64,000 nt of DNA from Micromonospora yangpuensis (lineage in GTDB: Bacteria; Actinomycetota; Actinomycetes; Mycobacteriales; Micromonosporaceae). A program made the translations under genes and the position numbers. The notes beneath the pieces are model-generated. The model ran no database searches and was not told the DNA's origin. It saw nothing but the letters and a program-made list of their open reading frames with translations. Below, one piece after another: positions 52,188 to 60,746 of the stretch (position 1 is the stretch's first letter; every line of letters starts with the position of its first letter). The stretch spans positions 806,001 to 870,000 of the forward strand of contig NZ_FMIA01000002.1 in the NCBI RefSeq assembly GCF_900091615.1, read 5' to 3'.

Positions 52188-52856
52188 ATGGACGTCATTC
52201 CGCGTATCCGTGCCGCCCGGTGGGCGGACAAGGAACCGGTCGCCGCGCTGATCGCCTACGCCCTGCACTCCGGCCCGCTCGCCCAGTGGCTGGTGCCCGA
52301 CCCGACCTGCCGGCAGCGGATCCTCACCGACGTGGCGGTGATCTGGGTGGAACACGCCATGTTCTTCGGCGACATCCAGATCATGGACGACCTGAGCGCC
52401 GCCGCCATGGGGTTTCACCGCTACCGCAGCATCCCGCCACCGTCGAACTACCACAGCCGACTGGCCGACGCCGCCGGCCCGCACGTGCGGCAGTTCGAAC
52501 TCCTCGACCAGCTACTCACCCCGGTCCGACCCACCGAACCTCACCACCACCTGGCAGTCCTCGCCGTCCTTCCCGCCGCCCAACGACGCGGCATCGGCAA
52601 GGCGATGCTCACCCACCATGAAAGCCGCGTCGACCGCATCGACATGCCCTCGTGGACCGAAATCGCGCCCGACAGCCAGGACCTGTACCGCAAGCACGGC
52701 TACCTCCCGAGACCCACGCTCACCCTGCCCGACGGGCCGGTCCTCGTCCCGATGGGCCGCAACCCTCACCCGAACCGCGGCTCCTGGCCCCTGAACACCG
52801 CCAGGCCGGCAACCGTCACCGCCCCGGCCCGCGCCCAGTCCGACGCCCAACGCTAG
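52188..52856 (+). CDS. GNAT-family N-acetyltransferase
   Basis: This is a 222-aa protein with GGAGG upstream of ATG 52188. The CoA-binding motif is HHHLAVLAVLPAAQRRGIGK then AMLTHH, with the R/Q-x-x-G-x-G/A loop intact. Residues 1-100 cover the acceptor site. Substrate unknown. Last gene of the permease operon, followed by a strong hairpin. Confidence 0.85.
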   Translation: MDVIPRIRAARWADKEPVAALIAYALHSGPLAQWLVPDPTCRQRILTDVAVIWVEHAMFFGDIQIMDDLSAAAMGFHRYRSIPPPSNYHSRLADAAGPHVRQFELLDQLLTPVRPTEPHHHLAVLAVLPAAQRRGIGKAMLTHHESRVDRIDMPSWTEIAPDSQDLYRKHGYLPRPTLTLPDGPVLVPMGRNPHPNRGSWPLNTARPATVTAPARAQSDAQR

Positions 52857-52998
52857 GCCCTGGGTTTCGGTAGCCAGGTCCGGCTAGCACCGCCCCTCTC
52901 TGTCGCCGCCCCGCGTCATCGCCCACCCTCTGCGTCGGGCCCACGTCGGGGCGTCCAAGCCGGTCGCCCGCCCGTTGAGGGAGGGCAGCGGCGACCGA

Positions 52999-53039
52999 CG
53001 TGGCCGGCGACGACAGCCCCCCACTGTCGTCGCCGGCCA
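52999..53039. terminator. 17-bp perfect hairpin
   Basis: Perfect arms at 52999-53015 and 53023-53039 with a 7-base loop, between the GNAT gene and the next plus-strand gene. It is a strong candidate terminator for the permease operon. Confidence 0.75.
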
Positions 53040-53144
53040 CACCCTCCGCTCACATGCGCCGTCTGCGGGTCCCTACGAACTTCACAAACCCGGCGCTGCT
53101 CCCACCGCCTGAACGCAACCATGAACCCCCAGGAAGGAACGCCG

Positions 53145-54260
53145 ATGCCGACGCGGACGACCGCCATCCCCGCGTGGACACCCGCCTTCGTCGCCGAGGT
53201 CGTCGCCGCGACCATCGAACAAGCCGCCGTCCACGGCCTGCACCAAGCGCCCCGGGACGTTGCCCGCAGCCACCACCTGTCGCCCGCGACGGTTGAGGAA
53301 TGGGTCTCGCGGGCCCGCGCCGTGCAGGCCGCGCCCGTGCCACCCGGCCTCCTGGCCTGCCACACCTGCGCGCGATCCATGATCCTCATCCAGCTGCCCG
53401 GCAGCGGCAGGTTCTACCTGTGCGCGCCGTCCTGCGGGCGCACACCGGTGCCGGCCGAGGAGATCCGCGACGCCGTCGCCGCGGTGATCCTGCACCGCAC
53501 CCCACACCTCGTCCCACCCGGAAAGACGACCCAGGCCGCCTCCTACGCGCTCGGCCCTATCCAACGCGTCACCGTCGGCGCAACCGGCACAGACCTGCAC
53601 ATCACCTGGAGAGCCATCTCCCTACAGGTCACCGGCCCGATGATGGTCATGGCCCAGCGTCTACACCTAGCCCAGCGCCACGCCGCCGACAACAAGCCCG
53701 AGCGTGCCATCGACGTCCTGCACAGCGGGCTCCTGCACGTCGACCCCACCAGCGGCAGGCTCGCCCTGGACACCGCGACCGCCCGCGCCGCCATGCTCCT
53801 GGCCACCCTCACCCTCACCAGCGGCGACCCAGCCGCCGCGCTCCCCTGGGCCCAGTGGGGACACCGCGGCCTGCGCCACCTCCTCCGAGACCCCACCAAC
53901 CCGGAAGTCCGCGCCGCCCTGCGCGTCCTGGCCGCCACCCACCGCGCCGCCGGGAACCTCACCGCCGCCGCCGACTGCTACAGCGACCTCATCCGCCACC
54001 ACACCCAAGCCGACGGACCCTACGCACTACCCACCCTCGCCACCCAAGCCACCCTCGCCGTCGTCCTGTACCAACACGGCCACCAGGAACCGGCGCAGCA
54101 ACTCCTCGCCCGCACCATCGCCGACCACCGCCGTGTCCATCCCCACCACCCCGCCATCGCGCGCATGACAGCCGCCCTGTACCGCATGCACACCACAGCT
54201 ACCGGCCCGCCGGGGCATCCCCCGCACATCGCAACGTCCGCCACGCCCGGCGCCAGCTAG
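53145..54260 (+). CDS. HTH and zinc-ribbon protein with helical repeats
   Basis: This is a 371-aa protein from ATG 53145 (AAGGA at good spacing). Residues 30-60 resemble a transposase-type helix-turn-helix (ARSHHLSPATVEEWVSRARA). A Cys pair C-x2-C and a later C-x3-C (CHTCARSM, YLCAPSCG) at 72-98 suggest a zinc ribbon. Residues 180-350 are TPR-like pairs (LAQRHAADNKPERAIDVLHS, CYSDLIRHHTQADGPYALPT). A DNA- or RNA-binding sensor is likely. No close family recognised. Confidence 0.7.
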   Translation: MPTRTTAIPAWTPAFVAEVVAATIEQAAVHGLHQAPRDVARSHHLSPATVEEWVSRARAVQAAPVPPGLLACHTCARSMILIQLPGSGRFYLCAPSCGRTPVPAEEIRDAVAAVILHRTPHLVPPGKTTQAASYALGPIQRVTVGATGTDLHITWRAISLQVTGPMMVMAQRLHLAQRHAADNKPERAIDVLHSGLLHVDPTSGRLALDTATARAAMLLATLTLTSGDPAAALPWAQWGHRGLRHLLRDPTNPEVRAALRVLAATHRAAGNLTAAADCYSDLIRHHTQADGPYALPTLATQATLAVVLYQHGHQEPAQQLLARTIADHRRVHPHHPAIARMTAALYRMHTTATGPPGHPPHIATSATPGAS

Positions 54261-54319
54261 ACCGCCGCGCACCTGACCACCCACCACCGGGACAACCGGC
54301 CTGGGCGCACCCGAAACAA

Positions 54320-55225
54320 ATGCGCATCGAAAGGACACCAAACACCTTGCTCCGCACCACCCCCACCACGCGCCGATGGTCGGCAGGACTGATCGCTGGC
54401 CTCCTCCTCGCCGGCTGCCAACCCGGACCCGCCAGCCCGACACCGGCCACACCAGCCCCCACGACGCCTCCGATGCCCCCATCCCCGGCACTCGTAGCGA
54501 CCGCGCCCGGCCTCACCCCACCGCAGCGCCTGCGTCTGCTCGCCGGCACCATCACGGCCGCCCCCGCCGATCGCACCATCGACCTGCCCTACACCTACCT
54601 CCACACCCAATCCTGGACTCGTGCCACCAATGTCATCACCCGCTCGGACCTACAGCGCTGGCGCCGCGACGCCGACGACTCCGGCCGTGAGGTGACGCGC
54701 CGGCTCCCCGACGTGCATGGCCTCGCCCACCGTCCGACACCTGACGAGCGCCGCCAGTTCGCCACTGCCGGGACGAAGACGACGCGATACGTCAGCGGCG
54801 AACTCGAGCCCTACCTTCCCGAACCGCTGACCACCGACATCGCCGAGCTTGTTGGTGCGCTGGCCCCACGCGAACTGGCCGGTGAGCCCGCGTACCCGCG
54901 CATGCTCGTCCAAGGCGTCATCGGCGTCGCCACCAGCCAGTACCTCAATCAGGAACAGCGCGCAGCCGCACTGGGAGTCCTCGCAGACGTGCCGGCCATC
55001 TCCTACCAGGGCGAGCAGACTGACCTCGCCGGACGAACTGGCCTCGGCTTCACCGTGAGTGCTGACAACTCCCAGACGCAGCTCATCGTCCACCCCCGCA
55101 CAGGCGAGATCCTCTCTGCCCAAGAACGAGTGCACGGCGCGAAGGCGGGCTTGTTCTCTTACGTGCTGATCCTCGAACACGGCCACACCGGCACCGACAC
55201 CGCAACGCTTGGCGGGCGGCCTTGA
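54320..55225 (+). CDS. CU044_5270-like lipoprotein
   Basis: This is a 301-aa protein from ATG 54320; TTG 54347 has the better ribosome site (AAAGGA). The lipobox LLLAGC ends a Sec signal (SAGLIAGLLLAGC), so it is anchored on the outer face of the membrane. A Thr/Pro-rich linker follows, then IDLPYTYLHTQSWTRATNVI and YLPEPLTTDIAELVGALAP, which I associate with CU044_5270-type proteins of actinomycetes. Its function is unknown; such proteins are often paired with anti-sigma-like systems, not seen here. Confidence 0.75.
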   Translation: MRIERTPNTLLRTTPTTRRWSAGLIAGLLLAGCQPGPASPTPATPAPTTPPMPPSPALVATAPGLTPPQRLRLLAGTITAAPADRTIDLPYTYLHTQSWTRATNVITRSDLQRWRRDADDSGREVTRRLPDVHGLAHRPTPDERRQFATAGTKTTRYVSGELEPYLPEPLTTDIAELVGALAPRELAGEPAYPRMLVQGVIGVATSQYLNQEQRAAALGVLADVPAISYQGEQTDLAGRTGLGFTVSADNSQTQLIVHPRTGEILSAQERVHGAKAGLFSYVLILEHGHTGTDTATLGGRP

Positions 55226-55550
55226 GCTGCCCCGTCCGCTCGAGGGCGTACACGGGCGCATCGACTCCGCACGGTGGTGACGTCGCCCTCGACGACGGTC
55301 ACGTCGTGGCCCGCCAGGTTCGCTCGCCGCCGGGCCGCCAGCCGACCACCGATCTCCACGGCCAGCGCCGACGCACCAGCGGCCATGAGGGGACCCAGTC
55401 ACCTGCCCTGCTCTGGGCCCCAATCTCAGAGACGCGCGTACCCGGTCGCAGCCCGCACTCGGCAAGCACCTCATACCCTACGCAGCTACCCCGGCCGAGC
55501 TGCCTGAAATTGTCGGGATCATCGTCGAAGCTGCCCGCTGCCTCATCCAC
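55222..55550 (-). pseudogene. Decayed SAM methyltransferase gene
   Basis: Two adjoining frames on the minus strand rebuild a methyltransferase N-terminus: LAECGLRPGTRVSEIGA (motif I) in one frame and LAVEIGGRLAARRRANLAGH then DVTVVEGD in the other. One frameshift and the loss of the C-terminal half disable it. It lies directly beside the integrase gene, so the element may have been inserted here, or the break may predate it. Confidence 0.6.
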
Positions 55551-55641
55551 TGGCCGTCACCTCTCACGGCGCGAGCGCCGTCCGGAACGACCGAGGCCTC
55601 GTAGGAGGGCGGCCTGCTACAGCTCGGCGACGATAGTGGCA

Positions 55642-57111
55642 TCACCCCGCGAGGCAGGGACCGCGGCGCTTCCGGTTGATCTTCTTGGCGACGGCATCTG
55701 CGGCGTCCTGGTGCATCCGCTTGGTGACGCTCTGGTAGGTGTCGCGGGTCAGGGTCGTGGTGGAGTGGCCGAGTTGCTCGGAGACGACCTTGATGTCGAT
55801 GCCGGCGTCGAGGGCGATGGTGGCGGCGCTGTGGCGCAGGTCGTGCAGCCGGATCGGAGGCAGCCCGGCCTTGCGGACAAGCTTGCGGAACCGTTGGGTG
55901 ACGGCGTTGGGGTGCCACGGCTTTCCGTCGGGGCGGACGAAGAACAGGCCGGTGTCGGGCCATGCGTCGCCGGCGGCGAGTTGCCAGGCGGCGCGGCGGG
56001 CCTTGTAGGCGGTGAGGACCTTGGTCGTGTCCGTGTCGAGGGCGACGTCGCGGTTTCCGGCCCTGCTCTTCGGCGGTTTCTGCACGGCGGTGTAGCCGTG
56101 AGTGGCGATCTGGTTGTTGATCGTGGTCTCGCGGCGGTGCAGCCGCACCTCGCTGTCGCGCAGGCCGCACGCCTCGCCGCGGCGGGGCCCGCGGTAGGCC
56201 ATGTAGTGCCACATGGGGTGCAGGTCGGGGGCGTGTACGGCGGCGTAGTCGAGGAACTGCACGACCTGGGCGTCGGTCCAGACCATCACCGGTCCGGGGA
56301 CCTCGCCGGTGGCCTTCCACCGTTGCACGCGTTCGTCCTCCCACACGATCGGCAGGGGCCGGTCGGCGGGGACCTTGACCAGGGCGGCGGGGTTGGCGCC
56401 GACGATGAGTTCGTCGGCGAGGGCGTCGTTGATCGCTTTGCGGAGGCAGGCGCGGATGCGCTGGCGTGTGCTGGCGCCAGTGGGTCGCACGCCGGTGACG
56501 GACGCGCGGACAGCTGGGTCGGTGCTCGCCTTCGCGGCGGCGATCTCGTCGTTGCGACGCTCGATGGCAGCGAACATGGCGCGGATGTGGGTGGTGCGCA
56601 GCTTGTCCAACGGGATGTCGCCCAGGTGTGGGATCAAGTGGACCCGCGCGATCGATTCGTAGCCGCGCTGCGTGTTCGCGTCGATCGTGAGGTGGATCAG
56701 CCAGCCGGTGAGGTACTCGGCGACGGTGGGCATGTCGGCCAGCGCACCGTCGCCGCGCAGCCGTTGGCGGATGCGGTCGACCTCGGGCAGGGGACGTTTC
56801 GCGCGTACGGCGGTTTGCAGCAGGTCGGCGATCTCGGTACGGCGGCGCCGGTCACCGTTGGCGAGGGCGAGCAGGTCGCGGGCGTGGTCGAGTTCGTCGG
56901 CGGCGGCACGCCGGGTGGGAAAGCTGGAGCGGCGTAGCTGCCGGCGCCCGCCATCGGTGGTGGGTGGTAGTTCGAGCTGGTAGGCCCAGTGGCCGTGGTC
57001 GGAGCTCCAGGATCGGTTCGCGCGTCGTAGTTTCGGGCAGTCGTTTCCCAGTGGCTTGCCGGTGTCGGGGTGGCGGCAGCCGCAGCGCTTGAAGATGCTT
57101 CCGTCTGGCAT
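55642..57111 (-). CDS. Tyrosine-type site-specific integrase
   Basis: This is a 489-aa protein from ATG 57111 (MPDGSIFKRCGCRHPDTGKP, the start common to actinomycete element integrases). The N-terminal Cys/His cluster may bind zinc. The core-binding domain covers about 150-270 and the catalytic domain 290-480 with R in YRGPRRGEACGL, H-D-L-R-H in HDLRHSAA, LGHS and the nucleophile Tyr in TRDTYQSV. All five residues are intact. No tRNA-like attachment repeat is visible between it and the lipoprotein gene. Confidence 0.95.
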   Translation of the reverse strand: MPDGSIFKRCGCRHPDTGKPLGNDCPKLRRANRSWSSDHGHWAYQLELPPTTDGGRRQLRRSSFPTRRAAADELDHARDLLALANGDRRRRTEIADLLQTAVRAKRPLPEVDRIRQRLRGDGALADMPTVAEYLTGWLIHLTIDANTQRGYESIARVHLIPHLGDIPLDKLRTTHIRAMFAAIERRNDEIAAAKASTDPAVRASVTGVRPTGASTRQRIRACLRKAINDALADELIVGANPAALVKVPADRPLPIVWEDERVQRWKATGEVPGPVMVWTDAQVVQFLDYAAVHAPDLHPMWHYMAYRGPRRGEACGLRDSEVRLHRRETTINNQIATHGYTAVQKPPKSRAGNRDVALDTDTTKVLTAYKARRAAWQLAAGDAWPDTGLFFVRPDGKPWHPNAVTQRFRKLVRKAGLPPIRLHDLRHSAATIALDAGIDIKVVSEQLGHSTTTLTRDTYQSVTKRMHQDAADAVAKKINRKRRGPCLAG

Positions 57112-57325
57112 CGGTGGTGGTGCTCCCGTTCGTCTGGGGTGGTGGGGCATCGGTTTGGTCGATCGACATCCACGCGTGACCGGCGGGCACGGTCAAGTCG
57201 CCGCGGTTCCAGGTCCGGTGGGTGGTCCATCCGCTGGGCCGGTGACCGGCGAAAGTCAGATGCGCCCTGCTGGGGAGTCTGAGATCCTGTCCGGTTCGCG
57301 TGAGATCGGGCATGGAGGACGGCCG

Positions 57326-58714
57326 ATGGTGGCGGCAGTTGACGTGGTGAGGGGTCGGGTGCGGCGCCCGGAGTTGCACGCGGCAGTGGCCCAGTTGATG
57401 GCGGCGGTGCTCCGCGACTTGGCCGCTCGCGACGGCGTGCCGGTGTTCGCGACCGTTCCCGACTTCGGCGAGTGGCACCGCCACGGGCAGGAGGCGTTCC
57501 TCGCGATCCGCCGCGGCGCCTGGCAGATGCCGGCCTGGGTCACCGACTACCGGTTCTTGGACACCTTCGCCGAGATCGGGGCGGTGCGGGCCGTCGTGGC
57601 CGCCGATGAGGTGCTGCGCGAGCGGATGGATTGCCTTGTCGGGGTGGAGTTCGCCCTCACGCTGCGGCAATTGGGGTGGACGCTGGTGCAGCACGTCCTC
57701 GAACCCATGGTGGCCGCCGTCGGGGGTTACCGGTTCGACCAGGAGGCATTCGACGCCGCGTACAGCAGGTTGGAGGACGGTCTGCTGGCCACGCGGGCCC
57801 GGCTGGTCGAGGTGGTCCCGCTCAACGCCTTCACCCCCACCGCGGGCATCGAGGCGGTCACGTTGCCGGACGGCCTGGTGCTGCAAGCAATGAGCGACCG
57901 GCAGGTGAGCGCCGCGATCGGCTACCTCGCGGTGCCGATCGCCTTCGCGGGCGGCCCGAACTCGGTGACCGTGTCGCGGTTCCACCAGTGGGCCCTGACC
58001 CGCTGCACCTCGTACCCGGTGTGCTCGGACGTGGACGTACCCGCCCAACCGACGGCGCCGGATTCTGGCGCGCTGGTCGAGCCAGCCAGCCGTCTGGTGA
58101 CGGCGCTGCGGCTGGTGTGCGGCGGGTCCGTCACCGCGACCCGGGCGATCCGCTGCCCACCGGACGACGACTTTCCCCAGGGTCTGGGGCCGACGGCGTC
58201 ACTGTCGGCGCTACCCGCCTTCGACGAGGAGCGGCCGACGATCCTCGGGCGAGAGCAGGTTGAGGCGGTGCGCGAGGTGTACGACCTCCTCGCGCATCCC
58301 GTGGTCCGGGGGAACCGGGGTCTGCAAACCGCGCTGCGCCGGCTGGTCCTGGCGGGGGCTGACCGGGTGCCGACCGACCGGCTCATCGACCTGATGGTCT
58401 GCAGCGAAGTGCTGTTCATCAAACTGCCAGGCCTCCCAGCGGATCGTTGGAAGCAGGACAAGGTCGTTGCCGGAGCGACCGTGCTCTTGGCGGACGACCC
58501 TGTCCTGCAGGCGCCTCCCGAGCGGCTCGAGGCACTCCTGCGTCTGGGGTACCGGCTCCGCAACGACGAGATGCACGGCGACGACCCGAGCAGGCGGGAA
58601 CTGCGCACGCTCACCGGTCAGCCGACAGATGACCTGTCAGCCGTCGTGGATGACATCGAGCTGGTGTTGCGCCGCACCCTGGTCCGGCTCCTCTCCGGCG
58701 TCGTCGAGCAGTAG
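57326..58714 (+). CDS. Hypothetical protein with C-terminal HEPN-type motif
   Basis: This is a 462-aa protein from ATG 57326 (GGAGG seven bases upstream). The N-terminal 300 residues are helical with no known motif. Near the C-terminus, R412-N-D-E-M-H417 fits the R-N-x-x-x-H pattern of HEPN ribonucleases, within LLRLGYRLRNDEMHGDD. HEPN proteins are common anti-phage and toxin effectors. It lies between integrase and excisionase but on the other strand, typical of cargo in an integrative element. The motif is short, so the function is tentative. Confidence 0.6.
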   Translation: MVAAVDVVRGRVRRPELHAAVAQLMAAVLRDLAARDGVPVFATVPDFGEWHRHGQEAFLAIRRGAWQMPAWVTDYRFLDTFAEIGAVRAVVAADEVLRERMDCLVGVEFALTLRQLGWTLVQHVLEPMVAAVGGYRFDQEAFDAAYSRLEDGLLATRARLVEVVPLNAFTPTAGIEAVTLPDGLVLQAMSDRQVSAAIGYLAVPIAFAGGPNSVTVSRFHQWALTRCTSYPVCSDVDVPAQPTAPDSGALVEPASRLVTALRLVCGGSVTATRAIRCPPDDDFPQGLGPTASLSALPAFDEERPTILGREQVEAVREVYDLLAHPVVRGNRGLQTALRRLVLAGADRVPTDRLIDLMVCSEVLFIKLPGLPADRWKQDKVVAGATVLLADDPVLQAPPERLEALLRLGYRLRNDEMHGDDPSRRELRTLTGQPTDDLSAVVDDIELVLRRTLVRLLSGVVEQ

Positions 58715-58726
58715 TCGGCGCGACTG

Positions 58727-58757
58727 CACCGGCACGGCGTACGGAGCCGTGCCGGTG
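58727..58757. terminator. 12-bp hairpin between convergent genes
   Basis: Perfect stem (CACCGGCACGGC and its complement, loop of 7) starting 12 bases after the HEPN-type gene and 26 before the excisionase 3' end. Likely a bidirectional terminator. Confidence 0.7.
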
Positions 58758-58783
58758 GACCGTGCCTACCACCCCCGGTGGGG

Positions 58784-59152
58784 TCAAGGCGGAGGGCTGC
58801 AGCCCGTGGTGTCCCTGTCCGCGCCCGAATACCCGCCGTCCTCGTCGGCACCCGCCCCGCCGGTGTCATCCGCTGCCGGTACCGGCAGGGACTCGAGGTG
58901 CAGTTTCCGCAGGATGGGGGCGGTCGGCACGCGGTAGTACGCGCCGGCCCGGAACAGGGGCACCGGGAAGGCGTCGCGGGCGGCCAGCTTGTAGGCCGCC
59001 GAGCGGGAGATGCCGAGGATGGCGGCGGCGGTGGCGAGGTCCGTGGTCGCCCCGAGCGCCAGGATGCGCTCGGTGGTCCAGGTACAAGCTGCGTCGTCGC
59101 TGTCGGGGTTGGCGGCGGGGGTGAGGCTGCGGGTTCGTCGTGCTGATCGCAT
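58784..59152 (-). CDS. xis: Excisionase-like helix-turn-helix protein
   Basis: This is a 122-aa protein. The DNA-binding segment LATAAAILGISRSAAYKLAA then FPVPLFRAGAYYRVPTAPIL matches the MerR-like HTH_17 excisionase fold that pairs with tyrosine integrases. It is read in the same direction as the integrase but 1.67 kb upstream, with the HEPN-type gene inserted between on the other strand. Normally xis and int are adjacent, so the cargo gene appears to have separated them. Confidence 0.85.
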   Translation of the reverse strand: MRSARRTRSLTPAANPDSDDAACTWTTERILALGATTDLATAAAILGISRSAAYKLAARDAFPVPLFRAGAYYRVPTAPILRKLHLESLPVPAADDTGGAGADEDGGYSGADRDTTGCSPPP

Positions 59153-59226
59153 GGGCTTGACTCCTAATCTCGGACCGCCAGCCGCAGGGGCGGTAGGGTC
59201 CTGGGGTTTTCAGATGAGGGCTGGCT

Positions 59227-59277
59227 CTCCGCATGCGGCACCGCCATCGCGTCGGACTGGCGGTGCCGCCTGCGGAG
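59227..59277. terminator. 20-bp hairpin after the methyltransferase genes
   Basis: Arms at 59227-59246 and 59258-59277 match except one position, with an 11-base loop. It ends the minus-strand methyltransferase operon before xis. Confidence 0.7.
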
Positions 59278-59392
59278 CGAGGCCGTGGAGGCGGAGCACG
59301 CCGATGCCGGTTAGCGGGATCTCACTGGCACCCTGGCCTCAACCGGGCGCGCCACCACTGGCCATGTCGGTAGGCCAAGGAACCTTCTCCCG

Positions 59393-60641
59393 CTACCACC
59401 TGCACGGGCACAGCAGCAGCCGCAGGGCGGCGGCGGCCTGTTGGGGCACGACGCCGTTGCCGAGGACCCGCAGCGCGAGAGTGCGCGGCAGCCCCAGGTC
59501 GGGGTCGGTGACGTGGCCTGGGTCTAGGCCCATGAGCCACTCCACGAACGGCGGCGCGAGGACGGGTTTGCCGTGCCGGCCGATCTGCGTGGGTTCCGGT
59601 GCGGGCCGGCCGAGCAGCAGCTCCCAGCGGGCGACCGCGGCGGCGTAGCCGCCCCACCGCTGTTCGTCGGGCTGCCCGAGCCCGGCGATGGTGGTGCGCA
59701 GGTCCGCGCCGCCATCGCCGTGCTGTCCGGGACCGCGCCCGTCGGACGCGCGGGGGGTGGGCAGGGTCCGGGCCGGGACCCGCACCGCCGCGGCGGGCAG
59801 GGTCAGGTCGCCATGCGAGCCGCGCTGCCCGGGGCAGCCCTTCTCGCCGTCGGTGGCCCGTGGGGTGGGCAGCAGCACCTGCGACAGCGGGGGCCGGAAC
59901 CCGGCCCCCGCGCGTCGTCCGGGCGTCCCGGTGTCGCTCGCCCTGGGGGTGGGCAGCAGCCGCGCGCCGTCGACCCGCGTATGCCCGTGCTCAACGGTGC
60001 GCCCCACGGTGGAGGTGGATAGGAGGCCGTGGGTCGAGCCTGACGGTTCGATGAGGTCGGGCAGCCCGTGCTGGTGGCCGGGTCCTTTACCGTCACGGGC
60101 GCACGGTGTCGGCAGCGTCCGCACCCCCTCCCCGTCCTCCGGCGGGTGCGGCCAGCAGGAACAGCCTGTCCCGGCGGTGGGCGGCGCCGATGTCGGACGC
60201 GCGTAGGCACGTCCAGTTCGCGTCGTACCCGATCGCGGCCAGGTCGGCTTCGACGACGTCGAATCCCCGCCGTAGGAGCGCGGCGACGTTCTCCACGAAC
60301 ACGAGCGGCGGTCGAAGGACGCGAACGGCGTCGGCGACGGCACTCCACAGGCTGGAGTGCTCTCCGGTGATGCCGGCGCGTTTGCCGGCATTCGAGATGT
60401 CCTGGCAGGGGAACCCGGCGGTGAGGACGTCGACGGGTTCGACGCGGGTCCAGTCGACGGTGCGGATGTCACCGAGGTTGGGCACGCCGGGCCAGTGGTG
60501 GGCGCAGACGGTGCGCGCGTGCCGGTCGGTTTCGGCATACCAGGTGAGCTCGCCGCCGAGCACCAGCTCGACGGCCATGTCGAGGCCGCCGTAGCCGGTG
60601 CACAGCGATCCGATGCGCGGTGCGGGTCGGTGGTCAATCAC
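59393..60641 (-). pseudogene. DNA cytosine methyltransferase, frameshifted
   Basis: Read from ATG 60641 the protein is a C5-cytosine methyltransferase: GSLCTGYGGLDMAVELVLGG, the catalytic Cys in GFPCQDIS (C79), ENV and RRDRLFLLA. At about 60149 the frame shifts; the continuation in the next frame (PEDGEGVRTLPTPCARDGKG onward to RVLGNGVVPQQAAAALRLLL) is the matching target-recognition and C-terminal part. The full length of 416 codons plus one extra base fits a single inserted base in the GCGG run at 60148-60151. Either a sequencing error or a loss of function. Element-borne methyltransferases of this sort are probably anti-restriction. Confidence 0.8.
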
Positions 60642-60746
60642 GCACCTCCCCGGCGTCTAGTGTCGGAGTCTCACCGCGCGCGGCCAGCCGCATGCAGCAG
60701 CTCTTCGCTCCAGCCCTGAGGCTCGTGTAGCGGTAGGTAGGGGCAC

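Noticed and set aside
53300..54319. Long extension of the lipoprotein gene upstream to 53300
   Set aside because: It overlaps the HTH/zinc-ribbon gene in another frame and is Arg/Pro/His-rich; the lipoprotein signal starts well after it.
55551..55641. A tRNA-derived attachment site next to the integrase
   Set aside because: No T-arm or acceptor sequence is visible there on either strand.
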